This document shows positions 32,937 to 42,219 of a stretch of DNA of 64,000 bases, piece after piece. This DNA is from Amycolatopsis jejuensis (GTDB taxonomy: Bacteria; Actinomycetota; Actinomycetes; Mycobacteriales; Pseudonocardiaceae). The position numbers were made by a program, and so were the translations under genes. The notes beneath the pieces were generated by a model. That model searched no databases and had not been told where the DNA came from. It saw nothing but the letters and a program-made list of their open reading frames with translations. Numbering within the stretch: position 1 is the stretch's first letter; the number at the start of each line of letters is the position of its first letter. Location of the stretch: NCBI RefSeq assembly GCF_000717335.1, contig NZ_JNYZ01000001.1, forward strand, positions 248,001 to 312,000, read 5' to 3'.

Positions 32937-34437
32937 GTGCGCATACATGACGTTCTCCGCCGGGCAGCGGCAGATGCGGTGGGCTGGACGGCCGAAGGCC
33001 GGGACATCCGGTTCGCGGAGATGGACGAGCGTTCGGACCGGATCGCCTGCGGGCTCCTGCGGAGGGGCATCCGCCGCGGCGACCGGATCGCGGTCAACGG
33101 CCGCACGACGCCCGGATGGCTTGCGGTGTACTTCACCGCGGCCAAGATCGGCGCGGTCGTGGTGGGGCTGAGTGTGCGGTACCGGGAGCACGAATTCGCC
33201 CACCTGCTCCGCGATTCCGGTGCCCGGCTCGTGGTGACCGAGCCGTCCGGGGACGACGTCGACTTCCTCGCGCTGCTGGCGGACCTGCGGGAGCGCTTGC
33301 CACACCTGGAATCCGTCGTCAGTTTCGCCGCGGACGGCACGCTTCCCGAACTGGAGTCCGAGCCGGTGGAGGGCGGGCTGCTCGACGGCGCCGGGAAAGC
33401 GGTCACCGGCGACGACCCGGTCATGATCATCTACACGTCCGGGACCACCGGACTGCCCAAGGGCGCGACGCTGACCCATCGCGGCCAGCTCGCGGCGGCC
33501 ACCGCGCAAGCCGAGCACCTGCGGCTCGGGCCCGGCGACGTGCTGCCGGTCACCGTTCCGCTCAACCACGTCAGCGGCATCACCTGCTGCGTACTGGCCG
33601 CGCTCGCCGGCGGTCCTGGTGCCGTCCTTCGACGCGGGTACCGCCGCTGATCTGGTCCGCACCGCCGGGCTCACCGTGTGGGCCGGGGTGCCCACCATGC
33701 ACACGCTGCTGCTCGGCCACCCCGGCTTCGCCGATGCCGGCACTTCCGCGATCCGGCTCGTGATCACCGGCGGCGCCAACGCGGAACCGGCTTTGGTGCA
33801 CCGGCTCACCGCGGCCTTTCCGAATGCCGCGGTGATGAACCTGTACGGGCTCAGCGAGGTTTCCGGCACGGTCGTGATGACCCCGTGGGGCGCCGGTACC
33901 GAGCAGACCGAACGCTCGATCGGGAAACCGCTGGCGGGCGTGCAGGTCAAGATCGCCGGCCCCGGGGAGACCGGCGAACTCCTCGTCCGCACCGCATCGA
34001 CGATGGCGGGCTATCACGGCCTGCCCGCCGAAACGGCCGCCGCCATCGACCCGGACGGCTGGCTGCACACCGGCGACATGGCCTGGCTGGACGAGGACGG
34101 CTTCATCATCCTGCACGGCCGTGCCAAGGACATGTTCATCCAAGGCGGATTCAACATCTACCCGATCGAGGTGGAAAACGTCCTCGCCGAGCACCCCCAG
34201 GTCGTGATGGCGGCAGGCATCGGCGTCCCGGACCCGGTACTCGGCGAAATCGGCCGCTACTACGTCGTGCTCACCCCGGACGCCCAGCTCACCGGCGACG
34301 ACCTCAAAGCCTTCTGCGCAAGCAAGCTCGCCGACTACAAGGTGCCCCGCGAGGTCGTGCTCCGGCCGCACCTTCCCCTTACGCCGTCGGGAAAAGTACA
34401 GAAGGCGGCCCTGCGCGAAGACCCGCCTAACCGATAA
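32937..34437 (+). pseudogene. class I adenylate-forming enzyme (acyl-CoA synthetase), frameshifted
   Basis: Two frames together make one AMP-binding enzyme of about 500 residues. The first (GTG at 32937, stop at 33650) carries the P-loop-like motif IIYTSGTTGLPKGATLTHRG. The second, open from about 33619, carries MNLYGLSEVSGTVVMTPWG, GWLHTGDMAWLDEDGF, GRAKDMFIQGGFNIYPIEVE and the catalytic-lysine end PLTPSGKVQK. The frame changes between about 33604 and 33624 within LAALAGG to LVPSFDAG, and a few codons may be missing. Everything else looks intact, so this is either a recent mutation or a sequencing error. The 3' end overlaps the convergent DUF885 gene by 11 bases. Confidence 0.85.
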
Positions 34438-36094
34438 ACCTCGTCACGTTCTCTCCGACAGCAGTCAGCGGAAGTGCGCCCGCCGCCAGCACGACCTCAT
34501 GGAAGGCGCGGAGGTCGAAAGCGGGGCCGAGCGCGTCCGCGGCGCGGTTGCGCAGTTCCCGGAACTTGAGGCAGCCCAGGCGGTAGCCGAGTGCCTGCCC
34601 GGGCATGTCGGTGGAGTAGCGCAGGATTTCGGTGCGGATCTGCTCCGGCGACTCCATGGTCGTCGACGCCATGTACGCGGCCGCTTTCCCCACGGACCAG
34701 CCGAGCGCGTTGAGCCCGGTGTCGACGACCAGCCGTTGCGCGGTGAAACGCTGGTGGACGTAATGGCCGTACCGGTCCCACGGGTCCTCGTAGAGACCCA
34801 TCTCCATCCCGAGCGACGCGGCGTACTCGGCCCAGCCCTCCGTGTACGCCCCGAGCAGCTCCGGGGCGAACACGCCGCGGACCGGGTGCAGCGCCGCGTC
34901 TTCCGCCTGGCGGGCGAGGTGGAAATGGTGCCCGGGCACGAGTTCGTGGAAGATCAGGCTCGCCGCGTTGATCTGCGACCTGGTGTCGAGGCCGGAGCCG
35001 TTGTAGCGGTACCGGCCGACCGGGCCGGCCGGGCCGGGCACCTCGTAGTAGCCGTAGGACAGTCCGGCTTCGAGCTCCGGATCGAGCCGCTCGATGTCGT
35101 ACCCGGCTTTGGGCAGCACCGAGAACCATTGCCCGACCACCGGTTCGATGGCGGCGAGGTGCTTCCGGTAGGTCGCGGCGACGTCGGCGGCGGAGCGGGC
35201 GTGGAACCGCTCGTCCGCTTCGAGTGCCTTCCGGTACGCAGCCTCGCCGCCGTCGAACCCGGCCTCCGCCCGGACCTTCGCCATCTTCTCGGTCAGCTCC
35301 GCGACCTGGGCGAGCCCGAGTTCGTGCACCTCCTCCGGCGAGATGTCGAACGAGGCGTACTGCCGCACCAGTTCCCGGTACGCCCGCTCACCTCCGGGGT
35401 ACTGGCCGAGCCCGGCGCCGTCGGCCGCGGTGTCGCGGCCCGGGCCGTCGAGGTAACGCATGAGCGATTCGACCGCCGGTGCCAGCTCGTTCGTTTCGAT
35501 GCGCCGCAGCCCGTCCTGCAGCTTGCCTCGCAACGCAGGCGACAGGGGTTCGAGGCGTGATTCGTCGAGGGTGAGCAACCGGCGCATCGAAATGCGCACG
35601 CCCTCGACCGTCGACCCGAATCCCGGCAACGCCTCCCGCGGCATCACCCAGCCCCGTTCGGCTTGGGCGCGAAGCTTTTCCTCTGCTCCCCGCACCCGGC
35701 GCGCGAGGTCCGCGGCGAGGGAATGGAACCGCTCGACGTCGGCGGCGGGGTCGGCAAAGGAAATCGCCCCGAACGCCTGCGGCGCCGTGAGGCTGAACTC
35801 GTACATCTGGTACGGCGCCACCGGAAAGTGCCACCACCACGACTCATCGCCGCGCGCCCAGTCGTCGGCGATGAAGCGGAGCAACGCGGCCGTGTCCCGC
35901 TCGTCCTGGTCGAGCGGGACGGCCTCGGACAGCGCCTCCCGCACGGACCGGCCCAGCGCGGCCCGTTCTTCCGCCTCGGCGAGCGACCCGCTCGGCAGCC
36001 GGTCGACGACCTGCCCGGCGCGCAGTGCGTAGAACGGCTGAGTACGGAGGACGTAGTCCCACACCCGGTCGGCGAGGGTTGCGATGGTCGGCAC
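34427..36094 (-). CDS. DUF885 family metallopeptidase-like protein
   Basis: A 555-residue DUF885 protein. The zinc-binding motif is FHELVPGHHFHLARQ (HExxxGHH form, about residue 385) with the downstream glutamate in AYTEGWAEYAASLG, as in M3/M32-like peptidases. Length is normal and no signal peptide is seen, so it is cytoplasmic. The GTG at 36094 has AAAGGAG 9 bases upstream. It lies downstream of and codirectional with the MFS gene (22-base gap) and is probably cotranscribed with MFS-SRPBCC. The family is linked to peptide or dipeptide hydrolysis, but the substrate is not known. Confidence 0.87.
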   Translation of the reverse strand: MPTIATLADRVWDYVLRTQPFYALRAGQVVDRLPSGSLAEAEERAALGRSVREALSEAVPLDQDERDTAALLRFIADDWARGDESWWWHFPVAPYQMYEFSLTAPQAFGAISFADPAADVERFHSLAADLARRVRGAEEKLRAQAERGWVMPREALPGFGSTVEGVRISMRRLLTLDESRLEPLSPALRGKLQDGLRRIETNELAPAVESLMRYLDGPGRDTAADGAGLGQYPGGERAYRELVRQYASFDISPEEVHELGLAQVAELTEKMAKVRAEAGFDGGEAAYRKALEADERFHARSAADVAATYRKHLAAIEPVVGQWFSVLPKAGYDIERLDPELEAGLSYGYYEVPGPAGPVGRYRYNGSGLDTRSQINAASLIFHELVPGHHFHLARQAEDAALHPVRGVFAPELLGAYTEGWAEYAASLGMEMGLYEDPWDRYGHYVHQRFTAQRLVVDTGLNALGWSVGKAAAYMASTTMESPEQIRTEILRYSTDMPGQALGYRLGCLKFRELRNRAADALGPAFDLRAFHEVVLAAGALPLTAVGENVTRFIG

Positions 36095-36116
36095 AGTGGT
36101 CGGCTCCTTTGCTGGT

Positions 36117-37529
36117 TCAGTGGGCGCGGTTCAGGCGGGCGGGGAGCCCGAAGGACACGACGGCGACGAGGGCCCCCACGGCGGCCGCACCGAGGAACGT
36201 CCAGGTGATCGCGTTCCAGCTCGGCAGCGGGATGCCGGGTACCAGATCGAGCGCCATCACCGTGGCCGCCACCTGGACGCCGACCGCGCCACCCACGGCA
36301 CGCATGACGTAGGCGACTCCGGAGACACTCGCGACGCGGTCCGCGGGAAGGGTGAGCGCGATGATGTTGATGCCTTGGGTGAGCCCGAGACCCACCGCCA
36401 CGCCGACCAGGCCGGCGCCGGTGCCGAGGACGACCGCGTTCGCCCGGCCGCCCATCATGACCAGCCCCGCCACGAGAAGCAGCACCCCGGACAGGACCAT
36501 CACCAGCCGCGACCCCACCAGGTTCTCCAAGCGGCCGGTCAGCGGGGAGGCGATCGCGCCGAGCACCCCGAGCGGGAACATCACGAGCCCGATGACGGCC
36601 GGGCTCGAACCCAGCCCGTACCCGGTCATCGCCGGTGCCGCGACGATCGTCGGGATGGCGATGGACAGCACCGCCGCGGAGATCCCGGCGACGAAGGCGG
36701 CCACGTAGACGATCAGCACCGCCCGGCCGCCCATCCGCAGGTCGACCAGCGGGTCCGCGACCCGCCGCTCGACCAGGACGAACGCGCCCAGCGCAACGAC
36801 GGTCAGCGCGCCGAGCCCCAGTACGGGAGCCGAGGTCCACCCGGTCGTCGCGACCAGGGTGAGGCCGAGCAGCAGCGCGACCAGCCCGGTGCTGAGCAGT
36901 GCGGCGCCTGCCCAGTCGACCCTCCCCCGCGCCGCGGGCGGGTACGACGGCATCACGAAAATCGCGAGCACGACCAGCGGAACGAGCACGATCAGCGCGA
37001 TCCAGTACAGCCACGGGTACGAGAGCACCGCGAGGATCGGCCCGGCCAGCAGCACCCCGCCCGCGTTCGCGACGGCCATCCCGCCGACGAGCAGGCCGTT
37101 GGTCCGCCGCAGCCGGTCGGGTGGCTCGGTGTCGCGGACGATGCCGATGGCCAGCGGCACGAGGCCGACCCCGGCTCCCTGCAGGCCCTGGCCGATCGCG
37201 AACATCCACACCGAGGAGGCCAGCCCGGCGATCGCGATCCCCACGAACGTGACCGCGAGGACCCCGAGCAGCACGATCCGGCGGTCGCGGACGTCGGCGA
37301 GCCTGCCGACCACCGGCGTGGCGACCCCGCCCGCGAGCGCCATCGCCGACAGGATCCAGCCGGCTTGCGCCGGCGAGGCACCGATCCCCTGCTGGATGAG
37401 CGGCAGGGCGGGCGCGATCATCGATTCGAGGAGGCCGTAGACGATCACCGAGCCGATCAGCAGCACGCTCACCGAACGCGCGCGGCCCCGCACCACTGCC
37501 GGAGCACTCACCGCAGTCTCGTTGCTCAT
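36117..37529 (-). CDS. MFS transporter (DHA2/EmrB-like, 12-14 helices)
   Basis: A 470-residue major facilitator protein. LESMIAPALPLIQQGIGASP and GWILSAMALAGGVATPVVGR followed by LADVRDRRIVLLG are the first two helices and motif A of the drug:H+ antiporter group; IGQGLQGAGVGLVPLAIGIV is motif C-like. Likely an efflux pump. The ATG at 37529 overlaps the SRPBCC stop by four bases; the upstream 61-codon extension of the frame is Arg-rich and antisense-like, so I exclude it. A perfect palindrome lies upstream of this operon. Confidence 0.88.
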   Translation of the reverse strand: MSNETAVSAPAVVRGRARSVSVLLIGSVIVYGLLESMIAPALPLIQQGIGASPAQAGWILSAMALAGGVATPVVGRLADVRDRRIVLLGVLAVTFVGIAIAGLASSVWMFAIGQGLQGAGVGLVPLAIGIVRDTEPPDRLRRTNGLLVGGMAVANAGGVLLAGPILAVLSYPWLYWIALIVLVPLVVLAIFVMPSYPPAARGRVDWAGAALLSTGLVALLLGLTLVATTGWTSAPVLGLGALTVVALGAFVLVERRVADPLVDLRMGGRAVLIVYVAAFVAGISAAVLSIAIPTIVAAPAMTGYGLGSSPAVIGLVMFPLGVLGAIASPLTGRLENLVGSRLVMVLSGVLLLVAGLVMMGGRANAVVLGTGAGLVGVAVGLGLTQGINIIALTLPADRVASVSGVAYVMRAVGGAVGVQVAATVMALDLVPGIPLPSWNAITWTFLGAAAVGALVAVVSFGLPARLNRAH

Positions 37530-38014
37530 CGGACCGGCACCTCCGCCTCGGCCAGCCGCTTGAGCTCGGCGAGCTCGGCGTCGAAGCGGTTCCGTTGCGC
37601 GGCAAGGTAATCGTCCGCAGTCATCCCGGTGCCACCGGCGTCGTGCCGGCTGTAGACGTCGTAGCTCACGAGCGTCGAGGCCCCGAGCGGGACGAGCTGC
37701 CACGCCGCCCACCCCGGATCGCCGGAGGAACCGGTCAGGAGCTTCACGACCTTACGGGTGGGCGGTTCGAGCACGACGGTCTCGATGGTCAGGGTGTATT
37801 CGACGCCGTCGACCACCTGACGGGCGACCCGGATCTCCCCGACTGAGTCGGGCTCGCCGGACTCCCGGACCGGTTTCGCGCCTTGCTTCCAGCTGTCCGT
37901 GTCGAGCAGGAACGGCCAGATCGTGGCCGGCTCGGCGACAATCTCGACGACGTTGCGGGTGACGAGGTCGATCGGGCGGGGCACGGTGGTGCCGGGTACT
38001 TCCGGTGCTGCCAT
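37526..38014 (-). CDS. SRPBCC (START-like) family protein
   Basis: A 162-residue helix-grip protein of the SRPBCC superfamily. TRNVVEIVAEPATIWPFLLD then TDSWKQGAK is the usual first helix-strand region, and the C-terminal helix is DYLAAQRNRFDAELAELKRL. These proteins bind hydrophobic ligands, as in polyketide cyclases or coenzyme Q carriers. The ATG at 38014 has an excellent AGGAGG upstream. It is the first gene of a minus-strand operon with the MFS and DUF885 genes, divergent from the S9 peptidase, with the 24-bp palindrome between them. Confidence 0.85.
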   Translation of the reverse strand: MAAPEVPGTTVPRPIDLVTRNVVEIVAEPATIWPFLLDTDSWKQGAKPVRESGEPDSVGEIRVARQVVDGVEYTLTIETVVLEPPTRKVVKLLTGSSGDPGWAAWQLVPLGASTLVSYDVYSRHDAGGTGMTADDYLAAQRNRFDAELAELKRLAEAEVPVR

Positions 38015-38140
38015 GAATACCTCCTGGTGACGACGAACGCGGGCGCCGTTGCCGGCGACGTCGAAGCTCGTAGCAGCTTGAGCGGCGGCGTCGCGAATGG
38101 GAATTGGGCGAACGTCGCGCGATTCCGGGCAGGGGCCCCG

Positions 38141-38164
38141 ACATCTGTCGCATGCGACAGATGT
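38141..38164. promoter_or_regulatory. perfect 24-bp palindrome in divergent promoter
   Basis: The left half ACATCTGTCGCA (38141-38152) is exactly complementary to the right half (38153-38164), with no spacer. It lies between the divergent SRPBCC-MFS operon (start 38014) and the S9 peptidase (start 38297). A symmetric 24-bp site next to an efflux-type MFS is the usual form of a TetR- or MarR-type operator, but no such regulator gene is present in the window. Confidence 0.8.
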
Positions 38165-38296
38165 GCCGGCGCTGCGCGAGGAACACGCAACCGTTGTCGG
38201 TGCCGCACCGGCCACCGGGACGGATAGGTTCGGGTACAGCTCGAACGCCGACCGTCCATCCCGGACTTGCCGGCGCACCACGTAAGGAGAATGCCG

Positions 38297-40519
38297 ATGC
38301 CCACCGGTCACCCGGGTTTCGACCGATTCCTCGACGGTCTCGGGGAGCTTGTCACCGGCGGAGCGATCCTCCCCGTGTGGTCCCCGGACGGCAAGTCGCT
38401 CGCCTTTCTGGAAGGCCCGGCGGACGACCGGCGCGGCTGGCAGGTCGACCTCGAATCCGGGGCCAAGACTCCGCTGATCGCCGACGTCGCCGCGCTGCGC
38501 GAGGCGGTTCGCGAGGCGACCGGGCAGACTCCCGCCGGGCGCGGCTTGCCGTTCGACCACGTCGCCTTCGCCGGGCCCCGGCTGCTGGCCGCAGTTGCCG
38601 GTCCGACCCGGCTGATGGTCGACCTGGATGGCGGCGCGGTCACCAAGCCGCCCGCGGAACGCGCGGCCGACCTCCACTATGGACTGTCCGACACCGCCCG
38701 GCGCACCCCGCGGGAATTCCTGCGCACCGCTCCCCTGATCGATCCGCAGAAGGCGGACGAACTCACCTCGCCGGACGGGGAACTGCTCGTCTCCACCGCC
38801 GAGGGCAACATCATCCTGCGCTCGGCCGCCGACGGCCGTCCCGTGCCGCTGACCACCGGCGGCAGCCCGGAGCACGAGTACCGCTTCGACCTCGTCGACC
38901 CGGCCTTGACCGCGCTGGGGATGGCGTTCCCGGTGTGCAACTGGTCGCCCGACAGCTCACGGCTCGCGGTGTACCAGGTCGACAACCGCGGGGTGCACCA
39001 GGCGCCCCAGGTGCACTACCTCAAGCGCGAGGACGAGCTGGTCCAGCGATACCACGCGCAGGCAGGCGGCCCCCTCGAACGCACCACGCTGCACGTCCTC
39101 GACGTCTACGGCCGCCCGCCGGTGCAGCTCGACCTCGGTGACACCACTGACAGCTACCCGGTGCACGCGGCGTGGCTCCCGGACGGCTCGCAGCTCGTCG
39201 TCTTCGTGCTGAGCCGCGACTGCCGCCGGGTCGACGTCCTGCTCGCCGACGCGGCCACGGGCGCGACCCGCCCGGTGTTCAGCGAGGAGGGGGAAAGCTT
39301 CCTCCGGATCCACCACGACGTCTACTTCGGACGGAAGATCGGCCTGTTCCCGACCCCGGACGGCACGCAGCTGCTGTACCTGTCCGAGCGCTCGGGCTGG
39401 AAACACCTGTACCTGTACGGCCTCGACGGCACGCTGGTCCGCCAGCTGACCGAGGGCGAATGGCCGGTCGACTACGTGCACCGCGTCGACGAGCACTATG
39501 CGTACGTGAGCGCACGCCTCGACCAGGCCCGTCCCTACGACCTCCATCTCGCGCGGGTACCCCTTGCCGGTGGCCCGATCGAGCAGCTGTCCGAGCAGCC
39601 CGGTGTCCACTCGATGATGTTCGCCCCGAGCGGCGAGGCGCTCGTGGACACCTGGTCGACCCCGGCGGACGCGCCGCGCAGCGTGTTGCGCCGGTCGGAC
39701 GGATCGCTGCTGTGCGAGCTGTCGGCAGCCGACACTTCGCAGCTGGAATGGACACCGCCACAGCAGTTCACGGTCACCGCCGCCGACGGCGAGACCGAGC
39801 TCTGGGGCGTGCTTTTCTTCCCCGCGGACTTCGACGGGACAAAGCAGTACCCACTCGTCGAATACGTCTACGGGGGACCGCAGATCGCTGTTGCGCCGCA
39901 CAGCTTCCTCGGCCATTTCGGCAGAGCCGCGCACGCACTGGCGCAGCTGGGCTACGTCACGTTCGTGGTCGACGGGCGAGGCACCCCGGAACGGTCGAAA
40001 GCCTTCCACGACACGGCCTTCCACGACTGGACGGGCGGCCTCGTCCCGGATCATGCCGCCGCTGTCGAGCAGCTGAAACAGCGTCACAGCTTCCTTTCCG
40101 ATGCCAAGGTGGGGGTGATCGGGCACAGCTGGGGCGGATACTCCGCATTCCGCCTGGCCGCCGAACGCCCCGACCTCTACGCTGCCGCCGTGTCGTCCGC
40201 GCCGGGGTTCGACCCGTACTCCTCGGTGCTGTACGAGTGCTACCTGGGCTTCCCCCAGACCGACCGGGACGCCTACCGGAAGGCCGAGACGTACCCGCTG
40301 GCGTCGTCGATGGAAGCCGAGTTCCTGCTCGCCTGCGGCACCTCCGACCACGCCACCTGGACCGACAGCATGAAGTTGAGCGAAGCCCTGATCCGGGCGG
40401 GAAAGGCACACGAGTTCGTCGTGCTGCCGGAACAGTTCCACGGCTTCGACGGGGTGCACGACGCGTATTTCTGGCGCAAGGTCACCACGTTCTTCCGCAC
40501 ACATTTGCAGAAGGGCTGA
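38297..40519 (+). CDS. S9 family peptidase (dipeptidyl-peptidase IV-like)
   Basis: A 740-residue serine peptidase with an eight-bladed propeller region (about 1-470; WSPDG, WSPDSSRLAVYQVD) and a C-terminal hydrolase domain. The nucleophile is in GVIGHSWGGYSAFR (Ser about residue 616), the aspartate in ACGTSDHATW, and the histidine in LPEQFHGFDGVH. PLVEYVYGGPQIAVAPHSF and VVDGRGTPER are DPP-IV/PEP family motifs. The start is the ATG at 38297 with GGAG 7 bases upstream; the ATG at 38291 is too close. No signal peptide. It releases dipeptides or cleaves modified peptides in the cytoplasm. Confidence 0.92.
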   Translation: MPTGHPGFDRFLDGLGELVTGGAILPVWSPDGKSLAFLEGPADDRRGWQVDLESGAKTPLIADVAALREAVREATGQTPAGRGLPFDHVAFAGPRLLAAVAGPTRLMVDLDGGAVTKPPAERAADLHYGLSDTARRTPREFLRTAPLIDPQKADELTSPDGELLVSTAEGNIILRSAADGRPVPLTTGGSPEHEYRFDLVDPALTALGMAFPVCNWSPDSSRLAVYQVDNRGVHQAPQVHYLKREDELVQRYHAQAGGPLERTTLHVLDVYGRPPVQLDLGDTTDSYPVHAAWLPDGSQLVVFVLSRDCRRVDVLLADAATGATRPVFSEEGESFLRIHHDVYFGRKIGLFPTPDGTQLLYLSERSGWKHLYLYGLDGTLVRQLTEGEWPVDYVHRVDEHYAYVSARLDQARPYDLHLARVPLAGGPIEQLSEQPGVHSMMFAPSGEALVDTWSTPADAPRSVLRRSDGSLLCELSAADTSQLEWTPPQQFTVTAADGETELWGVLFFPADFDGTKQYPLVEYVYGGPQIAVAPHSFLGHFGRAAHALAQLGYVTFVVDGRGTPERSKAFHDTAFHDWTGGLVPDHAAAVEQLKQRHSFLSDAKVGVIGHSWGGYSAFRLAAERPDLYAAAVSSAPGFDPYSSVLYECYLGFPQTDRDAYRKAETYPLASSMEAEFLLACGTSDHATWTDSMKLSEALIRAGKAHEFVVLPEQFHGFDGVHDAYFWRKVTTFFRTHLQKG

Positions 40520-40636
40520 CCTCGGCCCCGGTCCGCATTGGGAGCTGGGCACCAACCCGACGCCCCAACCTTGTCCTCCCGTACCTCAGGTCCCGGCGCC
40601 ATTTCTGCCAGGATCGAGCGGAAACCAGGAGGGCAG

Positions 40637-42217
40637 ATGTCGTTCAGTCTCGTAGTCCGGGCCGGGATCGTCGTGGACGGGACCGGGGCGCCGCCGTTTT
40701 CCGCTGACGTCGCGATCGACGGCGACCGGATCGTGCGGGTCGGCACGGTTCCCGAGGGCGACGGGCCCGAGCTGCGGGCGGACGGCTGCGTGGTCGCGCC
40801 GGGGTTCGTCAACGTGCTCAGCCATGCCTACTATTCGCTGCAGCAGGATCCGCGCGGATTGTCCGATCTGTACCAGGGCGTCACCACCGAGGTGTTCGGC
40901 GAGGGACATTCACCGGGGCCGGTGTCCGGGCGGCTGCCCGCGGTGCTCGACGGCAGGCCGGTGGCAGCCGGGGTCCGGACCGGCTGGCACCGGCTGCGGG
41001 ACTTCCTCACGCACCTCGAATCGACCGGAGTCGGGCCGAACGTCGCCAGTTTCGTCGGGGCGGAGAATCTGCGGGCGATCCACGCCGGGGCTGACCGTCG
41101 CGCATTGACCGAGGACGAACTCGCCAAGGCGTGCGCACTCCTCGACGACGAGCTCTCCGACGGCGCACTCGGGCTGGGTTCCGCGCTCATCTACGCGCCC
41201 GGCAGCTACGCGTCCACCGAGGAGCTCGAAGCGTACGCTCGCGTGCTCGCCAGCCACGACGCGCTGTACATCTCCCACATCCGCGACGAAGGCGACCGCA
41301 TTCTCGACGCCGCAGGCGAACTGGTGGGCATCGCGCGGCGGACCGGCGTCCGGGCGGAGGTCTACCACCTCAAGGTGACCGGGCGCGCCAACTGGCCACT
41401 GATGCCCGCAGCCGTGAAGCTGATCGAGGAAGCACGGGCCGAAGGTCTGCAGGTCACCGCCGACGTCTACCCGTACGAAGCCGGGTGCACCGACCTGGCC
41501 GCCTGCATTCCGCCGAAATTCCACAGTGGAGGGATGGCGGAACTGCTGTCCCGCCTGGCCGATCCGGCATCCCGGCGCGAGATCCGCGCGGCAATCGCCG
41601 CACCGGCGGCCGATTGGCAGAATCTCTACCGCGATTCCGATGGTGCGGAAGGGATCGCCCTGCTCGGGAGTGCGCACCAGGGCGCCACGCTCGCCGAGGT
41701 CCACGAGCGGCGCGGCGGCGGGGATCCGATCGAAACACTCCTCGACCTGGTCGTCGAGGAGCCGGGTCTCCTGGCCGCGTACTTCGCCATCTCCGAGCCG
41801 AACATCCGTCTCGCACTCGCACAGCCCTGGGTCTCGGTGGGCTCCGACGCCGATGCGCCGTCGGCTGTCCCGCCGTTCACCGACGCGCCCACGCACCCGC
41901 GCGCGTACGGCACGTTCGCCCGTGTGCTCGGCCATTACGTGCGGGCGGGCGTGCTCTCCCTCGAGGAAGCGGTCCGCCGGATGACCAGCCTCCCCGCGCA
42001 CCACCTCCGGCTCACCGACCGCGGCCAGGTCCGCGAAGGCGCCTTTGCGGACCTGGCGATCTTCCGGCCGGAAGAGGTGCGGGACCTGGCGACGTACGAG
42101 AATCCGCACGCCTACGCCGCCGGGATGCGGCACGTGCTCGTGAACGGGGTGATTGCGTTCGCCGACGGCAAGCCGACCGGCGAACTGGCCGGCCGCGCCC
42201 TGAGGCGCGGCCGGTAA
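40637..42217 (+). CDS. N-acyl-D-amino-acid deacylase-like amidohydrolase
   Basis: A 526-residue amidohydrolase of the D-aminoacylase group. The N-terminal beta-sandwich (SLVVRAGIVVDGTGAPPFS), the barrel segments YISHIRDEGDRILDA, VYHLKVTG and TADVYPYEAG, and the C-terminal GSDADAP with HPRAYGTFARVLGHYVR are typical. The first metal motif, usually GFIDxHxH or HxD, reads GFVNVLSHAYYSL here, so the canonical pair is altered, as in a known subset of relatives. AGGAGG precedes the ATG at 40637. With the FAD oxidase at 46.3 kb and two peptidases, it points to D-amino-acid derivative use. It is convergent with the next gene, 2 bases apart. Confidence 0.88.
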   Translation: MSFSLVVRAGIVVDGTGAPPFSADVAIDGDRIVRVGTVPEGDGPELRADGCVVAPGFVNVLSHAYYSLQQDPRGLSDLYQGVTTEVFGEGHSPGPVSGRLPAVLDGRPVAAGVRTGWHRLRDFLTHLESTGVGPNVASFVGAENLRAIHAGADRRALTEDELAKACALLDDELSDGALGLGSALIYAPGSYASTEELEAYARVLASHDALYISHIRDEGDRILDAAGELVGIARRTGVRAEVYHLKVTGRANWPLMPAAVKLIEEARAEGLQVTADVYPYEAGCTDLAACIPPKFHSGGMAELLSRLADPASRREIRAAIAAPAADWQNLYRDSDGAEGIALLGSAHQGATLAEVHERRGGGDPIETLLDLVVEEPGLLAAYFAISEPNIRLALAQPWVSVGSDADAPSAVPPFTDAPTHPRAYGTFARVLGHYVRAGVLSLEEAVRRMTSLPAHHLRLTDRGQVREGAFADLAIFRPEEVRDLATYENPHAYAAGMRHVLVNGVIAFADGKPTGELAGRALRRGR

Positions 42218-42219
42218 GC

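Noticed and set aside
36084..37610. 508-codon plus-strand frame
   Set aside because: It is antisense to an MFS gene with clear helices and motifs, and is dominated by His, Asp, Arg and Gln.
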